From Spirochaetales bacterium (GTDB lineage: Bacteria; Spirochaetota; Spirochaetia; Sphaerochaetales; Sphaerochaetaceae): a stretch of DNA of 5,536 nucleotides. Below the pieces are notes generated by a model. It was not told the DNA's origin. It made no database searches and saw only the letters and a program-made list of their open reading frames with translations. The translations under genes and the position numbers were made by a program. This document shows, in pieces, positions 1 through 5,536 of the stretch (within the stretch, counting starts at the first letter, position 1; each line of letters starts with the position of its first letter). Location: contig JAGCUM010000228.1 in assembly GCA_017962865.1 (NCBI GenBank), positions 1 to 5,536 of the forward strand. Reading direction: 5' to 3'.

Positions 1-39
1 CCCGGCATTTGAGGGTGCAAGATATAATCGGAGGGTTAT
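1..39 (+). other. Short leader before the racemase gene; possible tail of an upstream gene
   Basis: There is too little sequence to identify a gene. Two upstream reading frames could end here. One stops at 10-12 (TGA). Another stays open from base 2 to a TGA at 41-43, which would overlap the racemase ATG in the ATGA arrangement typical of translationally coupled genes. Neither has enough residues to name a product. A TATAAT hexamer lies at 23-28, but it abuts the ribosome binding site and has no visible -35 partner, so I do not call a promoter. The real promoter is probably left of the window. Confidence 0.3.
30..35 (+). promoter_or_regulatory. Ribosome binding site of the larA homologue
   Basis: GGAGGG lies 4 bases before the ATG at 40. 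It is a strong Shine-Dalgarno match and fixes the start codon of the racemase gene. Confidence 0.85.
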
Positions 40-1308
40 ATGACACTGACATTCCCCTATGGTCATGGGACGCAATCTCTGGACATAGAAGACAGCAGGA
101 TCAAGGGTATCCTGGTTTCCGGAATACATGATTACAGGCCGGAGAAATCTCCGGAGGAGCTCGTTGCCGATGCATTGGCAAACCCTGTCGGAAGTCCGAG
201 GCTGAGTGAACTTGCAAAGGGCAGGAAGAACATTGTCCTCATCTGCAGCGATCATACACGTCCGGTTCCCAGTAAGGTCATAGTTCCGAGGATGCTGGCT
301 GAGATCCGGGAGGGGAATCCCGAAGCACAGATAACCATTCTGATCAGCACGGGGTGCCACAGGCCTACGACAAGGGAGGAACTGGAGTCCAAGTTCGGCA
401 AGGATATCGTCCGGGACGAAAGAATCGTGGTCCATGACTGTGACAAGTCTCCGATGGTGAGTCTTGGGACGCTTCCGAGCGGCGGAGAGCTGATAGTCAA
501 CGCACTTGTGGCGGAAGCGGATTTGGTGTGCTCCGAGGGGTTCATCGAGCCGCATTTCTTTGCGGGGTTCTCCGGAGGTCGGAAATCGATACTTCCCGGT
601 GTTGCCTCCAGAAAGACCGTCATGGCAAATCACTGTTCCGAATTCATTGCAAGCGACTGCTCCAGAACCGGAATACTGAAAGGCAACCCCATCCACAAGG
701 ATATGGTATGGGCAGCCAGGAAAGCCAACCTCAGTTTCGTCTGCAATGTCGTGATCGATTCCGAGAAGAAAGCCATCTATGCAGTTGCCGGAGACCTTGA
801 GAAAGCCGACGAGAAGGGATGTGTTTTCCTGTCAAATCTCTTCGGAGCCGAGCGCAGGATAGCGGATATAGCAATATCCACGAACGGCGGTTATCCGCTC
901 GACCAGAACATATATCAGTCCGTCAAGGGTATGACGGCGGCAGAAGCCTCCGTCCGGGACGGCGGTGTGATAATAATGCTGGCAGCATGCAATGACGGCC
1001 ATGGCGGTCAGTCGTTCTTCGACCAGCTTGCAGGTGCTGCGGACCTGAACTCTGCGATGGATGAGATCCTAAGCCGGGGCAGGGACCGGACCATACCGGA
1101 TCAATGGGAGGCCCAGATTCTCATCCGGATCCTGTTGAAGGCAAGTGTCATCCTTGTGTCGGAAGCACCTGATGACATGGTCAGGGCAATGCATATGACT
1201 CCGGCACACAGCCTGAAAGAGGCCATGAGGATTGCCGAAACGATTCTCGGAAACGAAAAGGCCACCGTCACGGCAATTCCCGACGGCGTTTCCGTTATGG
1301 TTATCTGA
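40..1308 (+). CDS. larA: LarA-family nickel-dependent lactate (2-hydroxyacid) racemase
   Basis: Cytoplasmic racemase of the LarA/DUF2088 family, which uses a nickel-pincer nucleotide cofactor to invert the alpha carbon of lactate or related 2-hydroxyacids by hydride transfer. At 422 residues it is the usual family length (Lactobacillus plantarum LarA is about 424). The residues known to be functional in that enzyme can be placed here at almost constant offset: the SDHTRPVP motif at 70-77 (Arg74), the GCHRPT motif at 105-110 (His107), and the EPHFFAGFSGGRK segment at 170-182 with His172 and the cofactor-anchoring Lys182. His198 follows, and then a DQNIYQSVK stretch at 288-296 (Tyr292, Gln293, Lys296). 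The active site therefore looks intact. The start at 40 is set by GGAGGG four bases upstream. Linkage to a D-lactate dehydrogenase/ETF set favours lactate as substrate, so that L-lactate can feed the D-specific enzyme. LarA homologues acting on malate, phenyllactate and other hydroxyacids exist, so substrate is inferred. The cofactor genes larB, larC and larE are not in view. Confidence 0.9.
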   Translation: MTLTFPYGHGTQSLDIEDSRIKGILVSGIHDYRPEKSPEELVADALANPVGSPRLSELAKGRKNIVLICSDHTRPVPSKVIVPRMLAEIREGNPEAQITILISTGCHRPTTREELESKFGKDIVRDERIVVHDCDKSPMVSLGTLPSGGELIVNALVAEADLVCSEGFIEPHFFAGFSGGRKSILPGVASRKTVMANHCSEFIASDCSRTGILKGNPIHKDMVWAARKANLSFVCNVVIDSEKKAIYAVAGDLEKADEKGCVFLSNLFGAERRIADIAISTNGGYPLDQNIYQSVKGMTAAEASVRDGGVIIMLAACNDGHGGQSFFDQLAGAADLNSAMDEILSRGRDRTIPDQWEAQILIRILLKASVILVSEAPDDMVRAMHMTPAHSLKEAMRIAETILGNEKATVTAIPDGVSVMVI

Positions 1309-1314
1309 ACGATT

Positions 1315-1319
1315 GGAGG
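1315..1319 (+). promoter_or_regulatory. Ribosome binding site deciding the etfB start
   Basis: GGAGG lies 8 bases before the ATG at 1328. It selects this start over an in-frame ATG at 1232 inside the racemase gene, which would add 32 residues not belonging to the ETF fold. Confidence 0.85.
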
Positions 1320-1327
1320 TCTTCCGG

Positions 1328-2116
1328 ATGAATATACTTGTCTGCGTCAAACAGGTTCCCGGCACAAGCAATGTCAGGGTTGACGAAAAAACAGGACTGC
1401 TGATAAGGCCCAAGAAGGGCAACAAACTCAACCCCTATGATCTTTTTGCCATAGAGGCCGCATTGGTCCTGAAAGAACAATACGGCGGCAGCGTAAAGGT
1501 CCTTACGATGGGTCCCCCTCAGGCCAGGGATGTTCTTGAGGAATGCCTGTGGATGGGGTGCGATGAAGCATATCTTGTCACGGACAGGGCTTTCGGCGGA
1601 GCAGATGTCCTGGCTACGAGCTATACAATCAGCCAGGGAATCCGCAAGGCAGGCGATATCGACCTGATAATCTGCGGAAAACAGACAACGGACGGGGACA
1701 CTGCTCAGGTCGGTGCGGAGACGGCGGAACACCTCGGAATCCCGCATCTTTCAAATGTCACCGCAGTACTTTCAGTGGATGGAAGCTCCGTCATTCTTGA
1801 AGCCAATCAGGAGAAGATGATGGTCAAGCAGAGGATCAAGCTTCCATGTCTCATCTGCATGGACAGCGAAGTGAACACCCCCAGGCTTCCTTCCTACAGG
1901 CGAAGGAAAACCACGGATGAGACACTTGTGCATTCACTTACGCTTGCAGATCTGGAGGACAAGAATCCGGAACACTACGGACTGAAGGGTTCCCCCACGC
2001 AGGTACAGAAGGTGTTTCCCCCGGAGAAAAGTTCCTCAAGAGTACTTGAAAACGGCAGTTCTGCGGAGCTTGCGGATAAACTCAACCGGCTCCTGTCCGA
2101 CAGGAAATTCATCTAG
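1328..2116 (+). CDS. etfB: Electron-transfer flavoprotein beta subunit (LctB-like, bifurcating type)
   Basis: Beta subunit of the heterodimeric ETF, 262 residues, the normal length. The N-terminus MNILVCVKQVPG is the classical EtfB opening, and NPYDLFAIEAAL at 35-46 is the usual following helix. Motifs of the nucleotide-binding region are clear: GGADVLATSYTI at 90-101 and CGKQTTDGDTAQVGAETAEH at 116-135. In the bifurcating/confurcating ETFs this region binds a second FAD and NAD(H), whereas classical mitochondrial-type ETFs bind AMP there. The family signature region IKLPCLICMDSEVNTPRLPS is at 170-189. The C-terminal tail wraps onto EtfA in known structures. The gene starts 19 bases after the racemase and is followed 9 bases later by etfA. 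Inferred role: site where electrons from lactate and from ferredoxin are merged to reduce NAD+. Assignment as LctB rather than another ETF (for example for acyl-CoA dehydrogenase) rests on the adjacent dehydrogenase gene. Confidence 0.93.
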   Translation: MNILVCVKQVPGTSNVRVDEKTGLLIRPKKGNKLNPYDLFAIEAALVLKEQYGGSVKVLTMGPPQARDVLEECLWMGCDEAYLVTDRAFGGADVLATSYTISQGIRKAGDIDLIICGKQTTDGDTAQVGAETAEHLGIPHLSNVTAVLSVDGSSVILEANQEKMMVKQRIKLPCLICMDSEVNTPRLPSYRRRKTTDETLVHSLTLADLEDKNPEHYGLKGSPTQVQKVFPPEKSSSRVLENGSSAELADKLNRLLSDRKFI

Positions 2117-2120
2117 GAGG
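2115..2120 (+). promoter_or_regulatory. Ribosome binding site of etfA overlapping the etfB stop codon
   Basis: AGGAGG begins on the last two bases of the etfB TAG stop (2114-2116) and lies 5 bases before the etfA ATG at 2126. The overlap suggests translational coupling of the two ETF subunits, which are needed in equal amounts. Confidence 0.8.
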
Positions 2121-2125
2121 GCGGC

Positions 2126-3319
2126 ATGGGACTGGTTATACACAGGGAAAAGATAAACAGGGAAACAGGTGAGAAGCTCACGAGCCTCTGTCCTTTCGGA
2201 GCCATAAGCTACTCCGATACGGAGGGTCTTTCGATAGGCATGGGGTGTAAGCTCTGCAAGATATGCGTGAAGAAATCAGACGGAGCAGTAACATTCGAGG
2301 AGGAGCTTCCCCCGAAGGTGGACAAGAGTCTCTGGAAAGGGATTCTCGTATTCTGTGAACATTTCCATGGCGAGATACATAACGTGACGTTCGAACTTCT
2401 CGGAAAGGCAAAAGAACTTGCAGCGGTCACGGGACAGCGTGTCATGGCCCTCATGATAGGATCGGAGATTACGGACAAGGCCAAGGAGCTGTATTGCTAC
2501 GGTGCCGATGATGTCTATGTCTACGATAGCCCGGGACTCAGGGATTTTCTGATTGAACCCTATACGAACGTGTTCGAATCCTTCATAAGGGAAATCAGGC
2601 CTTCGTCGATTCTTGTAGGTGCAACGAATGTCGGACGTTCTCTGGCTCCCAGGGTCGCAGCGAGACTCAGGACCGGGCTTACCGCCGACTGCACATCCCT
2701 GGAAATGACAAAGGACACCGATCTGGTGCAGATCAGACCTGCGTTCGGAGGAAACATCATGGCACGTATCATGACCCCCAACCACAGGCCACAATTCTGC
2801 ACGGTGAGGTATAAGATCTTCTCAAAACCCGAGAAGACGGACTGCGACAGAAAGCCCATTTCAATGGAAGTTACCGACCGGATGCTGGTCACCAATGCAC
2901 AGATTGTTGACATCGAGCTAAAACCGGAAGACATCGATATTTCCGAAGCTGAGGTGATAGTCCAGTGCGGGCGCGGAATCAAGAGCAAGTCGGACCTTGC
3001 CATGGTTCAGGAACTTGCGGACCTTCTCGGAGCGAGGATGGCCTGCACAAGGCCCCTCGTCGAAAACAACTGGTTCGATGCCAAGCATCAGATCGGCCTT
3101 TCGGGCAGGACTGTGAAACCCAAGCTCCTGATTTGCATCGGAGTCTCCGGAGCAGTACAAACGGTAGCCGGAATGAAGGGAAGTGACCTGATTATTGCTA
3201 TAAACAGTGATCCTCAGGCACCTATTTTTGATGTTGCACATTTTGGTTACGTGGGCGACCTTTATGAAATAGTCCCCATGCTGATAGAGAAGATCAGAAG
3301 AACCGGAAGAGAGGTGTGA
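2126..3319 (+). CDS. etfA: Electron-transfer flavoprotein alpha subunit with N-terminal ferredoxin-like domain (LctC-like)
   Basis: Alpha subunit of the ETF, 397 residues, longer than classical EtfA (about 310-340) because of an extra N-terminal domain. Residues 1 to about 60 form a ferredoxin-like domain with Cys22 (in LCPFGAI) and a CxxCxxC set at Cys41, Cys44 and Cys47. This is enough for one [4Fe-4S] cluster, since the first half of the usual two-cluster ferredoxin has lost its CxxCxxC. Such a domain is known in ETFs of the A. woodii lactate dehydrogenase and caffeyl-CoA reductase complexes, where it is thought to admit electrons from ferredoxin. The middle (about 70-230) is the ETF alpha/beta domain. 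The FAD-binding C-terminal domain follows: GRGI at 282-285, QIGLSGRTV at 322-330, [14 protein letters not shown] at 341-354, [22 protein letters not shown] at 357-378 and a final VPML helix. An oddity is Thr346, where the family normally has His after SGAxQ. It lies between etfB and the dehydrogenase gene, 1 base before the latter. Confidence 0.93.
   Translation: MGLVIHREKINRETGEKLTSLCPFGAISYSDTEGLSIGMGCKLCKICVKKSDGAVTFEEELPPKVDKSLWKGILVFCEHFHGEIHNVTFELLGKAKELAAVTGQRVMALMIGSEITDKAKELYCYGADDVYVYDSPGLRDFLIEPYTNVFESFIREIRPSSILVGATNVGRSLAPRVAARLRTGLTADCTSLEMTKDTDLVQIRPAFGGNIMARIMTPNHRPQFCTVRYKIFSKPEKTDCDRKPISMEVTDRMLVTNAQIVDIELKPEDIDISEAEVIVQCGRGIKSKSDLAMVQELADLLGARMACTRPLVENNWFDAKHQIGLSGRTVKPKLLICIGVSGAVQTVAGMKGSDLIIAINSDPQAPIFDVAHFGYVGDLYEIVPMLIEKIRRTGREV
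3310..3314 (+). promoter_or_regulatory. Ribosome binding site of the lctD-like gene, inside the end of etfA
   Basis: AGAGG lies 6 bases before the ATG at 3321 and within the last codons of etfA, whose TGA stop at 3317-3319 ends one base before that ATG. This supports coupled translation. Confidence 0.7.
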
Positions 3320-3320
3320 T

Positions 3321-4709
3321 ATGTTCAATGAAGTAAACAGACAAGACCTTCTTGCCTTGCAGAAGATGTTCCCCGGAAGGGTTTTCGACGGCAGACAGAT
3401 AAACGAGGATTACTATCATGACGAACTCGGCACTGCTTTCGGTGTTCCTGAGATCCTGGTGAAGGTCCTCTCGACGGAAGAGGTTTCCGCCGTCATGAGA
3501 TATGCCTCGGACAGAACGATTCCCGTAGTCGTAAGAGGGTCGGGAACCGGTCTCGTCGGCGGTGCGGTCGCAACGCACGGCGGAATAATGCTGGACACCT
3601 CCCTGATGAAGAAAGTCCTTGAGCTGGATGAAAACAATCTGACAGTGACTGTACAGACGGGAATTCTCCTAATGGAACTTGCTGCATACTGTGATGAAAG
3701 GGGCTTTCAGTACTGCCCTGATCCGGGAGAGAAGAGTGCGACCATCGGCGGAAACATCTCGACGAATGCAGGTGGCATGAGAGCCATGAAATACGGGGTC
3801 ACAAGGGATGCCGTCAGGGCAATTACCGTTGTCCTTCCTTCAGGCGAAATCATGAAGTTCGGCAGCAAGGTCGTCAAGAATTCCAGCGGCTATGATCTCA
3901 AGGACCTCATCATCGGAAGCGAAGGGACATTGGGCATAGTCACCGAAGCCACGCTGAAAATAATCCCCAAACCTGAGTATGCCATCAGCATTCTTGTTCC
4001 GTTCAGAACCATGAAGGATGCCATATCCACCGTTCCGAAGATCATAAGGGCCCAGGTGACACCGGTGGCCACGGAGTACATGAGCCAGGATGTCATTCTC
4101 TTTGCGGAAGAATACCTGGGCAAGAAGTTCCCCACGCATGCTTCCGATGCATACCTTCTCCTTACCTTCGACGGTAACACAAGGGAAGCCGTCATGCATG
4201 ACATGGAGACGATTGCAGACCTATGTCTGGAAAACGATGCCATCGATGTGTTCATGATAGATACGGAGGAACGCTCGGCAAGCGTCTGGTCTGCCAGAAG
4301 TGCATTCCTTGAGGCGATCAAGGGTTCCACCGACCAGATGGACGAATGCGATGTCGTTGTTCCGAGAAGCAGAGTCGCAGACTTCATCCTCTTTACCCAT
4401 GAAGTCGCAAAGATCGTCGGACTCAGGATTCCGAGCTTCGGACATGCCGGAGACGGGAATCTACATATCTATCTCTGTCGCGACGGTCTCGATGACATGC
4501 AGTGGGAAAACCGCAAGGATAAGGCTTTCTCCATGATGTATGAGAAATCCAAGGAGATGGGCGGCCTTGTCAGCGGTGAACACGGTATCGGTCTGGACAA
4601 GAAAAAGTACCTGCTGGATATGTTGGGAGACCGTCAGCTTGAACTGATGAGAGGCATAAAGAACGTATTCGATCCCAAGGGCATACTGAACCCCGGAAAG
4701 GTAATCTGA
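3321..4709 (+). CDS. lctD: FAD-linked D-lactate dehydrogenase, GlcD/LctD type
   Basis: Flavoprotein of the VAO/GlcD family, 462 residues, the usual length for LctD/GlcD. Predicted to oxidise D-lactate to pyruvate and hand electrons to EtfAB. The N-terminal FAD-binding half shows [14 protein letters not shown] at 69-82, the pyrophosphate-binding [20 protein letters not shown] at 133-152, and [20 protein letters not shown] at 187-206. The C-terminal FAD-oxidase domain has GHAGDGNLH at 374-382, SGEHGIG at 418-424 and the closing [10 protein letters not shown] at 451-460. His375, His382 and Glu420 match the metal- and substrate-site residues of D-lactate and D-2-hydroxyglutarate dehydrogenases, so the active site looks complete. 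There is no C-terminal Fe-S (CCG) domain, no signal peptide and no membrane segment, consistent with a soluble ETF-coupled enzyme. Glycolate or another D-2-hydroxyacid is possible, but the neighbouring Fe-S EtfA and the racemase favour D-lactate. It is the last gene of the operon. Confidence 0.9.
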   Translation: MFNEVNRQDLLALQKMFPGRVFDGRQINEDYYHDELGTAFGVPEILVKVLSTEEVSAVMRYASDRTIPVVVRGSGTGLVGGAVATHGGIMLDTSLMKKVLELDENNLTVTVQTGILLMELAAYCDERGFQYCPDPGEKSATIGGNISTNAGGMRAMKYGVTRDAVRAITVVLPSGEIMKFGSKVVKNSSGYDLKDLIIGSEGTLGIVTEATLKIIPKPEYAISILVPFRTMKDAISTVPKIIRAQVTPVATEYMSQDVILFAEEYLGKKFPTHASDAYLLLTFDGNTREAVMHDMETIADLCLENDAIDVFMIDTEERSASVWSARSAFLEAIKGSTDQMDECDVVVPRSRVADFILFTHEVAKIVGLRIPSFGHAGDGNLHIYLCRDGLDDMQWENRKDKAFSMMYEKSKEMGGLVSGEHGIGLDKKKYLLDMLGDRQLELMRGIKNVFDPKGILNPGKVI

Positions 4710-4732
4710 GGAAGAATCGTTGTAGTTAGGTA
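4710..4732. other. Short convergent intergenic gap without an evident terminator
   Basis: The 23 bases separate the stop codons of two convergent genes. I see no hairpin followed by a T run on either strand. A weak six-pair stem with a G-T pair (about 4736-4753) lies inside the end of the - strand gene and lacks a T tract, so transcription from the two sides may overlap here. Confidence 0.5.
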
Positions 4733-5536
4733 TTACTCGAGATAAGGCTTGAGCGGTCTGTAGATTGCCAGGCCGTTCTTCTGTCCGAACTTTGTCATGA
4801 GAGCCATGTACACGCTCTGCTTTCTGTTCGGATTGTCCTTGTTGTTCTCCATGATTCTTTCGACGATCTTGCGGTTCTCGGGAGTGTAGACGCTGGGATC
4901 GAACTCATCATAGGGGACGTTGTCCTTATCGACGACAACCGGTGCGGCCTTGGCGGGAGCAGGCTTTGCAGGTGCCGGAGCGGGTTTTCTGATAACGGGT
5001 GCCGGTGCGGGTTTCTCTACCGGTGCGGGAGCCGGTTTAACCGGAGCGGGTGCGGGGGCAGGAGCAGGAGCAACGGCCGGAGCCGGTCTTGCGGGTGCTG
5101 CAGGCTTGATCTGAACGGGCTGTGTCGGCTGAACGGGTCTGGCAACAGGAGCAGGAGCCGGTCTTACCGGGGCGGGAGCTGCCTTGGGGGCTTCCCTGTA
5201 GTAGGAAGGAGCCGGAGCAGGTCTGCGGCCGGGGGCAACTCTGACAGGAGCATATTCCGGAGCCCTTGAAGCTCTTCTGACCTCAACCCTTACACCTCTG
5301 AGATTCCAGAATCTGATGAGTCTGCCGTAGTTGTTGTCTCTTGTGATGATCTGGAACTGGTTCTGTCTTTCTCTGTCTGCACCGATGAGGTAGCCGAGGT
5401 ATGTGGCGATCTGGGTCTCGAGTTCCTGAGGACCCATATCAAGCTTGTGAGCCTTGACCTTGGCTTCCGTCAAGGCCTCGAGGGATATCTTGGCAGTGTT
5501 GGTGATGTCGAAAATGTGTTTGCAACAATCGGCTGC
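4733..5536 (-). CDS. PIN-like (NYN/PIN_7-like) domain protein with long Pro/Ala-rich linker, partial at N-terminus
   Basis: The frame is open to the right edge, so the true start lies outside the window; 267 residues are visible. A TTG at 5471-5473 is not a credible start because the same homology continues upstream of it. Three regions can be seen. First, residues 1 to about 88 resemble the second half of a PIN-like nuclease domain: TAKISLEAL, then LETQIATYLGYLIGAD, FQIITRDNNYG and a GVRVEV strand. These parallel the LDFQLATYLGYLI and IISKDxGFD motifs I recall from PIN_7/NYN-type proteins. Second, residues about 92-199 form a low-complexity Pro/Ala/Val linker with Lys and Arg. Third, residues about 200-267 carry a charged helical module with RKQSVYMALMTKFGQKNGL and end in RPLKPYLE. 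Family members are putative RNA-processing or RNA-binding proteins. Two of the usual acidic active-site positions are altered (Glu40 for Asp, Gly71 for Asp), so catalysis is doubtful. It converges on the lactate operon and shows no functional tie to it. Confidence 0.65.
   Translation of the reverse strand, partial: AADCCKHIFDITNTAKISLEALTEAKVKAHKLDMGPQELETQIATYLGYLIGADRERQNQFQIITRDNNYGRLIRFWNLRGVRVEVRRASRAPEYAPVRVAPGRRPAPAPSYYREAPKAAPAPVRPAPAPVARPVQPTQPVQIKPAAPARPAPAVAPAPAPAPAPVKPAPAPVEKPAPAPVIRKPAPAPAKPAPAKAAPVVVDKDNVPYDEFDPSVYTPENRKIVERIMENNKDNPNRKQSVYMALMTKFGQKNGLAIYRPLKPYLE
4940..5263 (-). repeat. Low-complexity Pro/Ala-rich coding repeat region
   Basis: About 108 codons of the PIN-like gene encode mainly Pro, Ala and Val with scattered Lys/Arg. 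They include several imperfect KPAPAPV units near bases 4960-5040. On the + strand this appears as iterated GGTGCGGG/GGAGCAGG-type units, for example CCGGTGCGGG at 5002-5011 and again at 5020-5029. Such tracts are disordered, extended linkers and can change length by slippage. Confidence 0.8.

Larger units (their letters stand above)
40..4709 (+). other. Predicted operon: racemase, etfB, etfA, FAD-linked lactate dehydrogenase
   Basis: Four genes on one strand are separated by 19, 9 and 1 bases, each preceded by a Shine-Dalgarno sequence, with no room for internal promoters or terminators between them. The content matches the lct cluster of Acetobacterium woodii (lctB EtfB, lctC EtfA, lctD dehydrogenase, lctF racemase). 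There, as I recall it, the racemase is the last gene and a permease lies between; here the racemase comes first. Inferred role: growth on, or interconversion of, lactate enantiomers with lactate oxidation to pyruvate, reducing NAD+ at the expense of reduced ferredoxin. The extent of the transcript to the left is unknown. Confidence 0.85.

Noticed and set aside
23..28. Perfect TATAAT hexamer as a -10 promoter element
   Set aside because: It lies directly against the Shine-Dalgarno sequence, would start transcription within a few bases of the ATG, and has no recognisable -35 element in the few bases available upstream.
1232..1327. N-terminal extension of etfB from an upstream in-frame ATG
   Set aside because: It overlaps the end of the racemase gene, encodes no ETF-like sequence, and the ATG at 1328 has a well-placed GGAGG and the canonical MNILVCVKQ start.
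2276..2794. Long antisense reading frames within etfA and the other operon genes
   Set aside because: They are opposite strongly recognised conserved genes, lack ribosome binding sites and show no recognisable protein motifs.
4736..4753. Small inverted repeat (CTCGAG / CTTGAG) as a terminator
   Set aside because: Only six pairs including a G-T, no following T run on either strand, and it lies inside the coding end of the PIN-like gene.
4920..5114. Gly/Ala-rich + strand frame opposite the PIN-like gene
   Set aside because: It is the complementary reading of the Pro/Ala codon repeats (GGN/GCN) and has no independent support such as a ribosome binding site or recognisable domain.
5471..5473. 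TTG as start codon of the - strand gene
   Set aside because: The frame stays open to the window edge and the residues upstream (IFDITNTAKISLEA) continue the PIN-like domain pattern, so the start is outside the window.

Overview
The window carries a compact four-gene operon on the + strand (bases 40-4709). Facing it is one gene on the - strand (4733 to the right edge, incomplete). The four-gene set is the genetic signature of an electron-confurcating lactate dehydrogenase, as known from the anaerobic acetogen Acetobacterium woodii (Lct system). In order it encodes a LarA-type nickel-dependent 2-hydroxyacid racemase, an electron-transfer flavoprotein (ETF) beta subunit, an ETF alpha subunit with an N-terminal single-cluster ferredoxin-like domain, and a GlcD/LctD-type FAD-linked D-lactate dehydrogenase. 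Gaps between the genes are 19, 9 and 1 bases, and every gene has a good Shine-Dalgarno sequence, so co-transcription is very likely.

Working model (family knowledge plus inference): LarA interconverts L- and D-lactate so that both enantiomers reach the D-specific dehydrogenase LctD. LctD passes electrons from lactate to the FADs of EtfAB. EtfAB combines them with low-potential electrons from reduced ferredoxin, entering through the EtfA Fe-S domain, to reduce NAD+. No lactate permease, regulator, or larB/larC/larE cofactor-maturation gene lies within the window. They may sit beyond the left edge or elsewhere.

The convergent gene on the right encodes the C-terminal part of a PIN-like (NYN/PIN_7-like) domain. 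A strongly low-complexity Pro/Ala-rich linker of about 110 residues follows, then a short conserved-looking helical C-terminal module. It has no evident link to lactate metabolism.

Organism: a strict or facultative anaerobe is implied by the ferredoxin-linked LDH/ETF. Base composition looks near 50% G+C, with frequent AGG/AGA Arg and ATA Ile codons and strong GGAGG-type ribosome binding sites. The PIN-like protein resembles versions I associate with clostridial Bacillota. I would guess an anaerobic Bacillota (Clostridia-like) genome, but the lineage is not secured by this sequence. The core pathway is known biology. The most unusual points are the racemase-first gene order, a Thr in place of the usual His in the EtfA FAD motif, and the atypical acidic residues and long PAP linker of the PIN-like protein.
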